Shown: piece after piece, positions 32,354 through 41,580 of the stretch | Layout of the letters: every line of letters begins with the position of its first letter | Numbering within the stretch: the first letter of the stretch is position 1 | Assembly: GCF_000723465.1 (NCBI RefSeq) | Contig: NZ_HF545616.1 | Coordinates: 1,364,001 to 1,428,000 of the forward strand | Direction of reading: 5' to 3' | DNA: 64,000 nucleotides | Source of the DNA: Ruminococcus bicirculans (ex Wegman et al. 2014) | Lineage (GTDB): Bacteria; Bacillota; Clostridia; Oscillospirales; Ruminococcaceae | Notes under the pieces: model-generated | What the model saw: only the letters and a program-made list of their open reading frames with translations | The model's database searches: none | What the model was told of the DNA's origin: nothing | Position numbers and translations under genes: made by a program

Positions 32354-32929
32354 ATGAAGAGATTAGTATCGATAATTTTGAATTTTATGATCAAGAATAA
32401 TGTAATTTCTAAGGATACAGAAGAAATAGAATTTTACAGATACGGAATAGAAATTACATTATCATCATTAATTAATATAGCCTTAATATCTATCATAGGT
32501 ATAGTAACAAATTATACTTTTGAGAGCACAATGTTTTTGGCAGTGTTCATTATAATGAGATCATTTACTGGGGGATATCATGCAAATACATATATTAAAT
32601 GTAATTTAGTGATCTCAATATCTTTTGTTATATTGTTGTTGATATTTAAAATAATAAGACATATTTCTTTAAAGTCAATTATACTAATTGCTATTTTTCA
32701 AGTAGTAACCATTGTTTTATTGGCACCGATTGAGAACAAGAATAAACCGATAGAAAATAGAACTGTCTATAAAATTATTTCTACCGTTTTATCAGTAGTG
32801 CTATCTGCAATAAGCATCGTATTAATTATAAAAGGTGTAGACCTAGGGCTAATAATTCTGCTGACTTTAGCCTTAGTTTCAATATTTATAATATACGCAA
32901 GATTTATGAAAAGGGGGGATTTCTTATGA
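32354..32929 (+). CDS. agrB: AgrB-type autoinducer processing endopeptidase
   Basis: AgrB is a membrane cysteine protease that trims the AgrD precursor and closes its thiolactone ring. The 191-residue protein has about six helices and the catalytic motif GGYHANTYIKC, giving His76 and Cys83, almost the same positions as His77 and Cys84 in Staphylococcus aureus AgrB. The ATG at 32354 follows GGTGGAAGTA; a TTG at 32342 overlaps the ribosome site. The stop overlaps the agrD start as ATGA. Confidence 0.93.
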   Translation: MKRLVSIILNFMIKNNVISKDTEEIEFYRYGIEITLSSLINIALISIIGIVTNYTFESTMFLAVFIIMRSFTGGYHANTYIKCNLVISISFVILLLIFKIIRHISLKSIILIAIFQVVTIVLLAPIENKNKPIENRTVYKIISTVLSVVLSAISIVLIIKGVDLGLIILLTLALVSIFIIYARFMKRGDFL

Positions 32930-33060
32930 AAATTAAAGTTGCTGTAGCAAAATCAGTCAAGGCGCTTGTTGGACATATGGCAAAGGCAGCCTGTGGTTCT
33001 GCATCACATTGGGGGGCATATCAACCTAAAGAACCTAAATTTAAGAAAGAAAAGAAGTAA
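32926..33060 (+). CDS. agrD: AgrD-type cyclic autoinducer peptide precursor
   Basis: The 44-residue precursor has an N-terminal amphipathic helix (KVAVAKSVKALVGHMAKA), a core starting at Cys23 (ACGSASHWGAY) and the conserved tail QPKEPK followed by a Lys-rich end. This matches the clostridial cyclic-lactone autoinducer pattern. By analogy with AgrD processing the ring would join Cys23 to a residue just before the QPK tail. If cleavage falls after Tyr32 the ring spans ten residues, larger than the usual five. It is translationally coupled to agrB. Confidence 0.88.
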   Translation: MKIKVAVAKSVKALVGHMAKAACGSASHWGAYQPKEPKFKKEKK

Positions 33061-33107
33061 TAGATAACCACAGAATCGTTTAATAATCGGTTTAATTAGG
33101 AGGGGTA

Positions 33108-33133
33108 AGGTGTTTCCAATGCAGAGATAAAAT
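33108..33133 (+). repeat. Conserved 26-nt block upstream of exported-protein gene, copy 2
   Basis: The block AGGTGTTTCCAATGCAG then AG and ATAAAAT matches 9832-9857 at 23 of 26 positions. The minimal frame here is ATG CAG AGA TAA, preceded by AGGAGGGG. It lies 110 bases before the exported-protein ATG. Confidence 0.7.
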
Positions 33134-33242
33134 ACACAAAAATGTACAATAACATTTGTGCGAACATACAAAGTTTAAAATGATTTGCAACAAAGTAGAT
33201 CGTTTGTGATACTAATATATTAAGACAATGGAGGTATTTAAA

Positions 33243-33611
33243 ATGACAAAAATGGTTAAGAAGATAGTAGCTATGGGTGCTGCCGTAATGATGATGGCTT
33301 CGATTTCGGCTATGGGTGCGAGCGCATATACTGATCTCGAAAAAAACGGAGCGTATTGCACTGCTTACAAGAGTTCCTCAAGCAGCGTCTATGCTTCAAC
33401 ATCAACAAAGGACGGATCGAAAAAAACGGTAGGAGTTAACATCGTGCTTTACTATACAAAGAGCGGAAATACACTTAACACAGGTAGCGGCAACAGCTAT
33501 ACAAGAGGCGTTAGCACAACCTGCTCCACACCTTCCGGCGGAACGTTTAAAAGTGCGACAATAACACATAAATTAAACAACGCTACTGTATATACAGGTT
33601 ACTTGGTATAA
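33243..33611 (+). CDS. Small exported protein, counterpart of 9934-10368
   Basis: The 122-residue precursor has the signal peptide KMVKKIVAMGAAVMMMASI ending GASAY, nearly the same as that of 9934-10368. The mature ~92 residues are Ser/Thr/Tyr-rich and contain two cysteines (GAYCTAY and TTCSTP). They end with ATITHKLNNATVYTGYLV, which resembles the tail of lactococcin-972-type peptides only loosely. The ATG at 33243 follows GGAGGTATTTAAA. It lies directly behind agrBD and before a lipoprotein and an ABC transporter. Function is not established. Confidence 0.72.
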   Translation: MTKMVKKIVAMGAAVMMMASISAMGASAYTDLEKNGAYCTAYKSSSSSVYASTSTKDGSKKTVGVNIVLYYTKSGNTLNTGSGNSYTRGVSTTCSTPSGGTFKSATITHKLNNATVYTGYLV

Positions 33612-33626
33612 CGGATAATTCTAAAA

Positions 33627-33672
33627 AATAATGCCGCACTGACATATAGTGATATTTCCGTGCGGTATTATT
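33627..33672 (+). terminator. Long hairpin between exported protein and lipoprotein genes
   Basis: A 13-bp stem with one wobble pair (AATAATGCCGCAC at 33627-33639 with 33660-33672) has a 20-base loop and a weak U-rich trailer. It may be a leaky terminator that lowers expression of the downstream transporter genes relative to the exported protein. Confidence 0.55.
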
Positions 33673-33696
33673 CTATAGAATATGGAGATAACCGAA

Positions 33697-34860
33697 ATGA
33701 AAATTAAAGCATTGATCGTAATGACCATGACCGCCGCTGCCCTGCTTCTGCCATCATGCGGAAAACAGCCGGATAAGACCTCGGACGCAAATGTAAACGA
33801 ACCCGTCGAATTCGGGGCGAATATAACCGTTTCCGACAGCTACGCTTTCAGGGAAAACGACGGCAGACTTTACCTCTGGGATTTGAAAACCAACAGCTAT
33901 GAGATTTTCTGCACACAGCCCGATTGTAAGCATCAGACCGCTGCAGAAAACGCCGATACAAAATGCTCGGCTGTCGCTCCAAAAGAGGGGTACTTTTATA
34001 ACTATGCTTTTCTTTATAACGATACGCTATACTCGATATGCACGGGCGAGCTGAACGAGTTTCTTATTTATACCGCCGATACCGACGGCATGAACAGAAA
34101 GCTTGCGTTTACCGCGGAACTGTCGCTTTGCACCATGGTTAATCCTGTGCTTGACGGCGGCAGACTGTTCTTTGTCGGCTCGGAATTTGAAATGAACGAT
34201 ACCGACAGTGTTGGATTGCGGGAGAATTATTCGCTCTGTTCGGTTGACCTTTCCGATTTTTCTTTTGAAAAATATATGGACATCGGCACTGCAAACGAAA
34301 CCGTGATCGGTAAGAAGAGTCTTTTGCTGTACAAAAACAAGATATATTTCCAGCACAGCGAATATTCCGAAAACAGCGTTCATTCCGCTGTCGAATGCTA
34401 TGATATCGACGGCTCGGAGAGGATGACGGTACTTGAAATGGAAGATTCCGTCAACGTCTGGCAGTGCAACGGCGGTAAAATGCTTTATGTCGTTTCCGAC
34501 GATGACGATTCCCATTCGCAGGTCTGCTCCTATGATCTCGACGGCGGTGGGACAGAGGTTTTGTTTAAACGGGACGGCTATGTCAGCGATGTCTGCATGA
34601 TCGGAAACAGGGTGTTTTATATGTACAGTACTGCGGACGGCAAAAGCGAGATACGCAGTGCAGGAGTGTTCGATACGTCGGACGGAAAAGACCTTACGAC
34701 CGAATTTGACGGCGATGTTTACGTATCGGTTCTGGGACACACGTCAAACGGGCATTTGATACACTATCAGGACTCCGAACGCGACAGCTTCGGACTGCTC
34801 TCCGACGAGGACTTTTGGAGTCTGAAATTTGAAAATGCCGATTTTAAATTTGAGCAGTAA
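33697..34860 (+). CDS. Beta-propeller-like lipoprotein
   Basis: The 387-residue protein has a lipobox LLPSC|G and repeated strands such as GRLYLWDLKTNSYEIFCTQP, GGRLFFVGSEFEMND and NKIYFQHSEYSE. It is the counterpart of the TM-anchored protein at 10388-11590, sharing layout and the Tyr/Asp-rich propeller style. The ATG at 33697 follows GGAGATAACCGAA; the ATG at 33682 lies within the ribosome site. GC content is visibly higher from here to 39539 than in the toxin region, suggesting a different origin. Confidence 0.72.
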   Translation: MKIKALIVMTMTAAALLLPSCGKQPDKTSDANVNEPVEFGANITVSDSYAFRENDGRLYLWDLKTNSYEIFCTQPDCKHQTAAENADTKCSAVAPKEGYFYNYAFLYNDTLYSICTGELNEFLIYTADTDGMNRKLAFTAELSLCTMVNPVLDGGRLFFVGSEFEMNDTDSVGLRENYSLCSVDLSDFSFEKYMDIGTANETVIGKKSLLLYKNKIYFQHSEYSENSVHSAVECYDIDGSERMTVLEMEDSVNVWQCNGGKMLYVVSDDDDSHSQVCSYDLDGGGTEVLFKRDGYVSDVCMIGNRVFYMYSTADGKSEIRSAGVFDTSDGKDLTTEFDGDVYVSVLGHTSNGHLIHYQDSERDSFGLLSDEDFWSLKFENADFKFEQ

Positions 34861-34874
34861 GAGGGGAATGAGCA

Positions 34875-36443
34875 ATGGGTAAGAAAGAATATTTAGCCTG
34901 CCTGATCTCGCTGGTCATGCTCGGTCTAACAGCGTGCTCCGATAATGCAAACAAGACCGGCTCGGAAGTAAGCTCAGGTACTTCATCAGCCGAAGAAAAG
35001 GATTACGGTTACGGCTTTGACAAGTTCGGATTTTCGCGTTTTGACGTTGAAACGGCAGAATCCCTCACTTATGAAAATAAAACAAAGATCGTATATCTTA
35101 CAAACTACGATACGACCTTTACAACTACTGACGACGACCCGAGAATATACGATGAAATTTACATTGAAAACACTGTGAACGAGTATCTGGATAAAAACGG
35201 ATATGACTTTTACGTTGATTTTGTAATGAACGGCGAGTTTGATTTCAAAACGGGCGAGCTGTACCCAAACATGGACGTTTACGAAAGTATGCTCAAAAAT
35301 AACGAGCAGGTCGATATAGTCAACACGGGGCTGGGCATGAGCGCGCTGGGCGGTTACGGAGATACCTTTAATCTGTTTGTAGAAAGGGGTTATCTAGAAC
35401 CTTTGAACGATTATTTTCAGACCGACAGCGGAAAAGCGTTTTACGACGGGTTCGACGGCATAGTCTGGAAGCAGACGACCTGTGCCGACGGTATGATATA
35501 CGGAAAAACCACCGACTATACGCTTGCTCAGCCGCTGGTATTGTTGCTTAACGGCGATGTTTGCAACGAATACGGGGTAAATACAGACGATATCCAAAGC
35601 CTAGAAGATCTCGAGCCGTATCTGCAAAGCCTTGCGGACGAGGGGAAACGTGGTCTGCTGCTCGACAGCACCTGCGAACTGTATTATGAGATGGCGGGAT
35701 TTTGCAGATACAAGGGCGTGTATATCAACGCCGAAACGGGACTGGCGGAAAATATTTTCGAGAATGAAAAAGCCTTGAAATATCTCAAGACCGTATATGA
35801 ATATTCGCAAAATGGATATATATCAAACAACGTCGATATTGCGAACGACGCTTATATTTGCAGCCTGTCGCCGGCAATGCCGCTTTATTATGATTCGTCG
35901 AAAATCGTTTCAAGCGGATATTTGCAGCAGGAGGAACTGAACGGAGTCGTGGGGATATCGTCCTCTAGCAAGAACAAGGAAACGGCGTTTGAACTGCTCG
36001 CTCTGCTGAACACGGACGAAGAGCTTGCGAACATAATTTACAACGGCGCAGAGGGACGAAATTATGCGGTCAAGGACGGCGAAAAGTACCCGAACAAGAA
36101 CGCTCTGCCGTTTTACGACGTCGCCGCGACAATGACTAATTCCATTATCGCCGAAAGCAATTCGCAGGACAATCAAAGCAAGCGGGAGGATATTGCGATA
36201 TGCTGGGAGCATTCCGAGGTATCTCCGTTTTACGGTTTGGAGGTATCCGACGATCTTGCCGAAAAATTGGAGAAAACGGCGGCGGTCTATGACGATTTTT
36301 ACGGTCTGTTCTACGGCGATTACGGCGAATATCAAAGCCTTGACGAAGCCTTGTTCGCAGCAAATGAACAGCTGAAAGCCGCAGGAATAGACGAGGTTTT
36401 AAACGAGCTGAACGAGCAGCATGGAAAATTTGATAAAGAATAA
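34875..36443 (+). CDS. Extracellular solute-binding-like lipoprotein
   Basis: The 522-residue protein has a lipobox LTAC|S. A type-2 periplasmic-binding fold follows, with YEYSQNGYISNNVDIANDAY, NGVVGISSSSKNKETAFELL and an end AANEQLKAAGIDEVLNEL that is typical of DUF3502-type binding proteins. In this setting, beside an export-type ABC transporter rather than a sugar permease, it may capture a peptide or signal. GGGGAATGAGCA precedes the ATG. Confidence 0.75.
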   Translation: MGKKEYLACLISLVMLGLTACSDNANKTGSEVSSGTSSAEEKDYGYGFDKFGFSRFDVETAESLTYENKTKIVYLTNYDTTFTTTDDDPRIYDEIYIENTVNEYLDKNGYDFYVDFVMNGEFDFKTGELYPNMDVYESMLKNNEQVDIVNTGLGMSALGGYGDTFNLFVERGYLEPLNDYFQTDSGKAFYDGFDGIVWKQTTCADGMIYGKTTDYTLAQPLVLLLNGDVCNEYGVNTDDIQSLEDLEPYLQSLADEGKRGLLLDSTCELYYEMAGFCRYKGVYINAETGLAENIFENEKALKYLKTVYEYSQNGYISNNVDIANDAYICSLSPAMPLYYDSSKIVSSGYLQQEELNGVVGISSSSKNKETAFELLALLNTDEELANIIYNGAEGRNYAVKDGEKYPNKNALPFYDVAATMTNSIIAESNSQDNQSKREDIAICWEHSEVSPFYGLEVSDDLAEKLEKTAAVYDDFYGLFYGDYGEYQSLDEALFAANEQLKAAGIDEVLNELNEQHGKFDKE

Positions 36444-36459
36444 AACCGGAGAAAACAAC

Positions 36460-37332
36460 ATGACTCTCACCCTAACAAACCTCACCAAACAATACGGCAG
36501 CTTCACTGCCCTTCAAAACTTCAATTATGAGTTCACCGCAGGGGTGTACGGTCTGCTTGGACCGAACGGTGCAGGCAAATCCACCCTTATGAATATCATC
36601 ACCGACAATCTGAAACCAACTTCCGGCTCGGTGAAATTTGACGGCGTTGAAACAAGCACAATGGACGCCGACTTCCGCAAAATTCTCGGCTTTATGCCCC
36701 AACAACAAGGGATTTATCCAAACTTTACGCTGGAGCGTTTTCTCTACTATATGGCTGCCCTCAAAGGCATGAAAAAAGCTGACGCAAAGCCGCAGATAGA
36801 AAAGCTAATCAACCTTGTCAACTTGCAGGACAGCCGAAACAAACGCCTCGGCGGCTTTTCGGGCGGTATGAAACAGCGTGCCCTCATCGCACAGGCTATG
36901 CTCGGCGAACCGAAAGTCATTATCCTCGACGAGCCTACCGCAGGTCTTGACCCGAAGGAGCGTATCCGTATAAGAAATCTGGTGGCACAAATAGCTTTCG
37001 ACAAGATAGTCATAATCGCAACCCACGTTGTTTCGGATATCGAGTTTATCGCAAAAGAAGTCCTGCTGATGAAAAGGGGCGAGATAATCGACAGCGGTGC
37101 GCCTCATATCCTCTGCGAAAAGATCGACGGCAAAGTGTTCGAGATAACCGCCGACGAGAGTATGCTGGACGAAATTTCCGCAAAATACAAGGTGGGAAAT
37201 ATCTCAAAGGACGAGAAAAATATCTACGTCCGTGTTATCAGCGAACAGCCGCCAACTTACGAATGCAAAACCTGCAAGCCCGACCTTGAGGACCTCTACC
37301 TCTATTATTTCGACCAGGGGGCGAGCCGATGA
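36460..37332 (+). CDS. ABC transporter ATP-binding protein
   Basis: The 290-residue ATPase has Walker A GPNGAGKST, signature FSGGMKQR, Walker B VIILDEPTAGLD and H-loop ATHVVSD. The ATG at 36460 follows GGAGAAAACAAC; the frame is open back to 36421 inside the preceding gene. It is related to the ATPase at 13925-14779. The stop overlaps the permease ATG as ATGA. Confidence 0.9.
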   Translation: MTLTLTNLTKQYGSFTALQNFNYEFTAGVYGLLGPNGAGKSTLMNIITDNLKPTSGSVKFDGVETSTMDADFRKILGFMPQQQGIYPNFTLERFLYYMAALKGMKKADAKPQIEKLINLVNLQDSRNKRLGGFSGGMKQRALIAQAMLGEPKVIILDEPTAGLDPKERIRIRNLVAQIAFDKIVIIATHVVSDIEFIAKEVLLMKRGEIIDSGAPHILCEKIDGKVFEITADESMLDEISAKYKVGNISKDEKNIYVRVISEQPPTYECKTCKPDLEDLYLYYFDQGASR

Positions 37333-39539
37333 TCTTCATAAACGAACTGATAAAAGCGTTCTGCAAGCGCACAACTATTGCAATTTTCGCCGTTCTGCTG
37401 ATTCTCAACGGCGTTTTGCTGTATATAAACGAGACAAAACAGACGCTTGAGTACACCCCAGAGCAGTACAAAGCCGCTTATCAGACCATTGAGGGGCTTG
37501 ACACTCACACTGCTTTTGAGCGGATTTTGCAGAAAAAGACGGAGCTTGAGTTGATACAAAGGCTGTCATTTGGAGAGGATATTTCGCAGGAAAACTGCAA
37601 TGCTGAGGAACTTTTGAAAAGCTATAAAAACAAGGACTATCTTGAATTTACAAACGATATCTACCCCGAAATAGAGCTGACCGACCGCCTTTTTGAGGAG
37701 ATATCAGCCTGCGAAAATTATGACAGCTATCTTGAAAATATCGACAGCACCGCACGGAAAATGACGGGTATTTCGCTGTTTGCTGACCCTGACAGTTTCA
37801 GCTACAAAAATATCGCACGAACGCCTGCGGACTTCGCCCACCTCAAAGGCTCTAAGCTCACCGCCGCACCCTCAAAGGGCGTTTCAATGGCAACAGGTTT
37901 CATCGCCACCGACCTTATCGCAATGCTGATGATAATGACCGTGGTGGTGACGATAGTCACCCGTGAAAAAGAGCTTGACCAGATAACCCTCGCGCGCACG
38001 ACTTTCAAGGGCAGAATGCCGCTCGGTATCGCAAAGCTTTTCACCTGTTTTGCGGCGGCGATGGCAGCTGAGATCTTGCTTTACGCCGTGAACTTCGCAG
38101 TTTCATATTTTACATACGGCTTCGGCAATCTGTCAAGGCAGATACAGTCGGTATACGAACTTAACGGCAGTAATTTGAAAATATCCGTACTGCAATACTT
38201 TGCACTTTTCCTAGCGGCGAAACTTGCAGTTTACTGCGTATTTGCAACGATCATCTACCTTGTGACGGTGGTATCGAACACCGCTGTAAAGGTATACGGC
38301 GCGCTGATGATAACCATAGCGGCGGAAGCTGTGCTGTACTATACCATACCGAGCACCAGCTATCTTTGTCCGCTAAAATACATTAATATTCTTGCATACG
38401 CCAACACAAAAGACCTCTTCGCGAGCTATCTGAACCTCAATATTTTTGGAAAACCTGTGAACTATATGGCTGTGTTTGTCGGCTCGGCGATAGTATTGCT
38501 GCTCATATTGTCCATACTCTCCGTGCTGATTTTTTCAAAGCAAAGGGTTATTAAAAGCCGTACAAGAAAATTCAGCCTTGCAAAGTTCAGTATTTTCAAA
38601 GGCAGGACAACAAATCTCTTTTTGCAAGAGTGCTACAAGGTCTTTATCGGCGGCAAGGCTCTGCTGATTTTGATAGCATTTGCTGTCATCACCGCAGTTT
38701 CATATTCTCCTATCAGCGAGAGCTTTTCATCAGCGGACGAGGTTTATTACAAGCAGTATATGTTGAAATTTGAGGGCGAGTACACCGCCGAAAAGCAGAA
38801 AATGATAGACGCTGAGGCGCAGAAATTTGCCGACGCGCAGATGAAAATGTCGGAGGAAATGGCAAATTCAGATGGTGACGGTGTTTTCATAATGATGAAG
38901 TATCAGGATATACTTGCTCCGCAGTACGCCTTTGACGAGGTGAAACAGCACGCCGAATATTTGCAGACAACAGAGGATGGGCAGTTCGTTTATGACAGCG
39001 GCTACAAGCTGCTGACAGGCGGCGAAACCGCAGGAAACAAGGACTTAACGCTGGGTCTGACGGCAATGACAATGGTGATACTTTGCCTTACCTATGTCTA
39101 TGCCGCCGAGTATCAGACAGGTGCGAACGTTCTGCTGAAAACCTCCGCAAGAGGCAGAGAGGACACATTTCTCTGCAAGTTCGGCATAGGCGTTGTCATT
39201 GTGACGATGATTTTCGCACTGACCTATGCGCCGTACTTTTACAACGTGCTGAACGCATACGGCACAAGAGGGATAAATGCCCCAGCCTGCTCGATAGAAT
39301 CACTTTCAACTTTTGATATTTCTATCAAAGAATATCTCATTCTTATAAGCCTTGGGCGGTATCTCGCTTTGCTCTGCGCAATGCTCATCATCTATTTTCT
39401 GTCGGCAAAGCTCAAGAGTGTTATCTCGACATTCCTTGCAGCGACGGCGGTGCTTATTTTGCCGATATTGCTGGCTCTGCTGGGGATAGGCGTGTTTGAG
39501 TATGTCTTGCTGGATCCTATTTTGGTGGGGAATTTGTAA
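37329..39539 (+). CDS. Large two-part ABC permease
   Basis: The 736-residue protein looks like two permeases in one chain. Each half has an N-terminal helix, a long extracytoplasmic region and a helix cluster: TTIAIFAVLLILNGVLLYIN and ALLILIAFAVITAVSYSP start the halves. In the first cassette two separate genes (11617 and 12816) do this job. The size is near that of bacteriocin-associated integral membrane proteins, a loose analogy only. It ends the operon. Confidence 0.78.
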   Translation: MIFINELIKAFCKRTTIAIFAVLLILNGVLLYINETKQTLEYTPEQYKAAYQTIEGLDTHTAFERILQKKTELELIQRLSFGEDISQENCNAEELLKSYKNKDYLEFTNDIYPEIELTDRLFEEISACENYDSYLENIDSTARKMTGISLFADPDSFSYKNIARTPADFAHLKGSKLTAAPSKGVSMATGFIATDLIAMLMIMTVVVTIVTREKELDQITLARTTFKGRMPLGIAKLFTCFAAAMAAEILLYAVNFAVSYFTYGFGNLSRQIQSVYELNGSNLKISVLQYFALFLAAKLAVYCVFATIIYLVTVVSNTAVKVYGALMITIAAEAVLYYTIPSTSYLCPLKYINILAYANTKDLFASYLNLNIFGKPVNYMAVFVGSAIVLLLILSILSVLIFSKQRVIKSRTRKFSLAKFSIFKGRTTNLFLQECYKVFIGGKALLILIAFAVITAVSYSPISESFSSADEVYYKQYMLKFEGEYTAEKQKMIDAEAQKFADAQMKMSEEMANSDGDGVFIMMKYQDILAPQYAFDEVKQHAEYLQTTEDGQFVYDSGYKLLTGGETAGNKDLTLGLTAMTMVILCLTYVYAAEYQTGANVLLKTSARGREDTFLCKFGIGVVIVTMIFALTYAPYFYNVLNAYGTRGINAPACSIESLSTFDISIKEYLILISLGRYLALLCAMLIIYFLSAKLKSVISTFLAATAVLILPILLALLGIGVFEYVLLDPILVGNL

Positions 39540-39771
39540 AGGGTAATATCTTGATAAAAATATTTATTAATTTAAAACCACGCATCCAATACAAGCTTTA
39601 TCTAAAATGACAATACTTGTATAATTCAAAGTGATAAAGACCTGCAAATAAAAGTCAAGCCCCAATTAAGTGAATTTACAAACAATTCACAAAGATAAAA
39701 AGTGCATGACTAAAAGACCGCATCAAAATCTTTTTTTTGAAGCAGTCTGATTAAAAAATATTTGTTTAGAA
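39540..39771. other. Intergenic region without gene
   Basis: About 230 bases separate the ABC permease from the IS110 remnant. The stretch is AT-rich, has no open frame with a ribosome site and no clear terminator. It probably consists of decayed mobile-element DNA. Confidence 0.6.
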
Positions 39772-40549
39772 ATCAGTTCAGAGCCTGCATGACCCGAGCA
39801 TAGTAAATGCGCAGGAACTTGTGCACAGCGTTTCAAGAGTGGAATTAAGCATCACAGCCGCTTCTGTAATAATCTTAATGACGGAATCCGTCATAGGTAA
39901 TACGCTTATCTGTGTTTTGCAATATGAGTGGATATCAGCAGCTTTTTTATCACTATAGTTGTAATTGTTCTTTCTGCACCAGCTTTGATACTTTACCTTA
40001 AAAGCTGATAAGGAAAGCTTTGAAATAGAATGAATATGAGGAAACTTCAGCACGAAATCGACCTATTTTTCGTGTCCGTCAGACTCTCAGCGAGGTGAAG
40101 TGAATAATGTGTTGGCATTTGGAAAGCAGGAATCAAGCAGGCTGATAAGATTGTTTTTCTGCATAACAAGAATTTTATTATATTGAACATACTGCCTGTT
40201 AAGGATCTTAAGCGTTTTGCGAATATCATTGGCAGGTATGTACTCACGAAGGTCAAGCCATTTATCGATAGCAAACGAGGCTATTTTTAGAGAATCTTTC
40301 TTATCGGTCTTGACCTTTCTAACACGATTTGTGCCATAGTCATCGATCAACAAAGGATTGACTACGGATACAAATATAACCTGGTTGTGGAGTGCATTGG
40401 CGATCGGTTCATAATATGCACCTGTGTATTCCATAACAACCTTTGTTTCACCTGAAAGTGATTTGATGAGCTGCACAAGCTTATAGAGATCACTTTCTGT
40501 GTGAGATACATCAAATGGTTCAGCTATGACAATTCCAAATCCATTATAT
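39772..40549 (-). pseudogene. IS110-family transposase remnant
   Basis: Reading leftward, one frame gives the DEDD N-terminal motifs VIAEPFDVSHTESDLYKLV, VVMEYTGAYYEPIANALHN and VVNPLLIDDYGTNRVRKVKT. It is then broken in the same frame by a TGA and a TAG (40054-40090 region), the TAG replacing a conserved Trp in SDGHEK-W. A second part follows (LSAFKVKYQSWCRKNNYNYS) and, in another frame, the C-terminal end KFLRIYYARVMQAL. Most of the C-terminal catalytic domain is deleted, so it is inactive. Confidence 0.85.
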
Positions 40550-40624
40550 ATCGTAATATTATTACAACGTTTTAATCATATTTTTAAACTATTGACGACT
40601 ATTAAATGGAATTGTTTCCTCTGT

Positions 40625-40658
40625 AAAAAAACAGACCCTTATTTTAAACAGGGGTCTG
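40625..40658 (-). terminator. Terminator of the sortase operon
   Basis: On the minus strand CAGACCC and GGGTCTG pair over 7 bp and a run of seven T residues follows. It lies 7 bases after the stop of the last gene. Confidence 0.85.
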
Positions 40659-40664
40659 ATAAAT

Positions 40665-41567
40665 TTAGCATTTTTCTTTCTTTTTGAACTTTGTCAGATT
40701 GATTATCAACGCAAAAAGTGCCATAAAAAGAACTGCCACTATGAGAGTAACTGTCGATAATTTAATAAGGCTGTCAGTTAAGCCATACATGGATCTTGTG
40801 AGTGCATTATACACAGTGTCATTATGTATCGCAAGTCCGTCATAATATTTTGTACCCTTTAGGATAGCACACGGAACAAGAATGAGCATTGAGGAACAGA
40901 AAAGTGAAGTGCCTACCCAATAAAGCAAACCGCCTATATGCTTTCTGTTTACTGCTGCCATAACGCCTATAAATATAACAGCCGTTGCAATAAGAGCTAT
41001 CCTTATTTTTCTCGCAAGCACAAGCAGATCTTTAAGCTTTGTGGAAATGCCATTAGGTTTATTTATATGGCTCAAAAGCATAACGTCAAGGTCGGATTCA
41101 ATTGCCTGTTCCACATTTTTTATTGTCTTCTGCTTTATGTCTTCAAGTTCCTGAGTATATTCAACGCCTTCTTTTTTAGCCCATTTTGTATAATCGTCTG
41201 AGATATTCTTTTCAAGAAGCGTAAAGTCTGCCTTAAACTCAGGAAGTTCGCTCTTTTCGCCAAGAATATAACTGAAAGTATCTTCAACATAGCTATAAAT
41301 AGCGTTTGATACATCAGTTTTGTTAATCGACTTCTTCAGGGTATCAGCTTCAACACCAGTGTAGGCATATTGTTGTTCAGAATATGTCTGTATCTCCTGG
41401 AAAGCCGTGTCCTCAATTTTTATCTTGTGCATACTGTTCGTATAGGTTGTCGGTTCAAAGAAAATATTATCTGCCGCAAACAGAAGTGACAGCGCAAGGA
41501 ATATAAATGCCAAAAACAGCGAGATTATCAGATTAGGCAGGTAGTTGTATAGTTTTTTGTTTTTCAC
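40665..41567 (-). CDS. Multi-helix membrane protein of the sortase cluster
   Basis: The 300-residue protein has an N-terminal helix (LIISLFLAFIFLALSLLFA), a ~150-residue extracytoplasmic helical region and three C-terminal helices. It ends in KFKKKEKC. No named family is recognised. It is the third gene of an operon with a sortase and one sortase substrate, so it may help export or anchor that substrate. Confidence 0.75.
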   Translation of the reverse strand: MKNKKLYNYLPNLIISLFLAFIFLALSLLFAADNIFFEPTTYTNSMHKIKIEDTAFQEIQTYSEQQYAYTGVEADTLKKSINKTDVSNAIYSYVEDTFSYILGEKSELPEFKADFTLLEKNISDDYTKWAKKEGVEYTQELEDIKQKTIKNVEQAIESDLDVMLLSHINKPNGISTKLKDLLVLARKIRIALIATAVIFIGVMAAVNRKHIGGLLYWVGTSLFCSSMLILVPCAILKGTKYYDGLAIHNDTVYNALTRSMYGLTDSLIKLSTVTLIVAVLFMALFALIINLTKFKKKEKC

Positions 41568-41580
41568 AGATCTTTCCCTC

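Noticed and set aside
33243-33611. Calling the exported protein a lactococcin-972 bacteriocin
   Set aside because: Only the size, signal peptide and transporter context agree; the conserved residues of that family are not clearly present.
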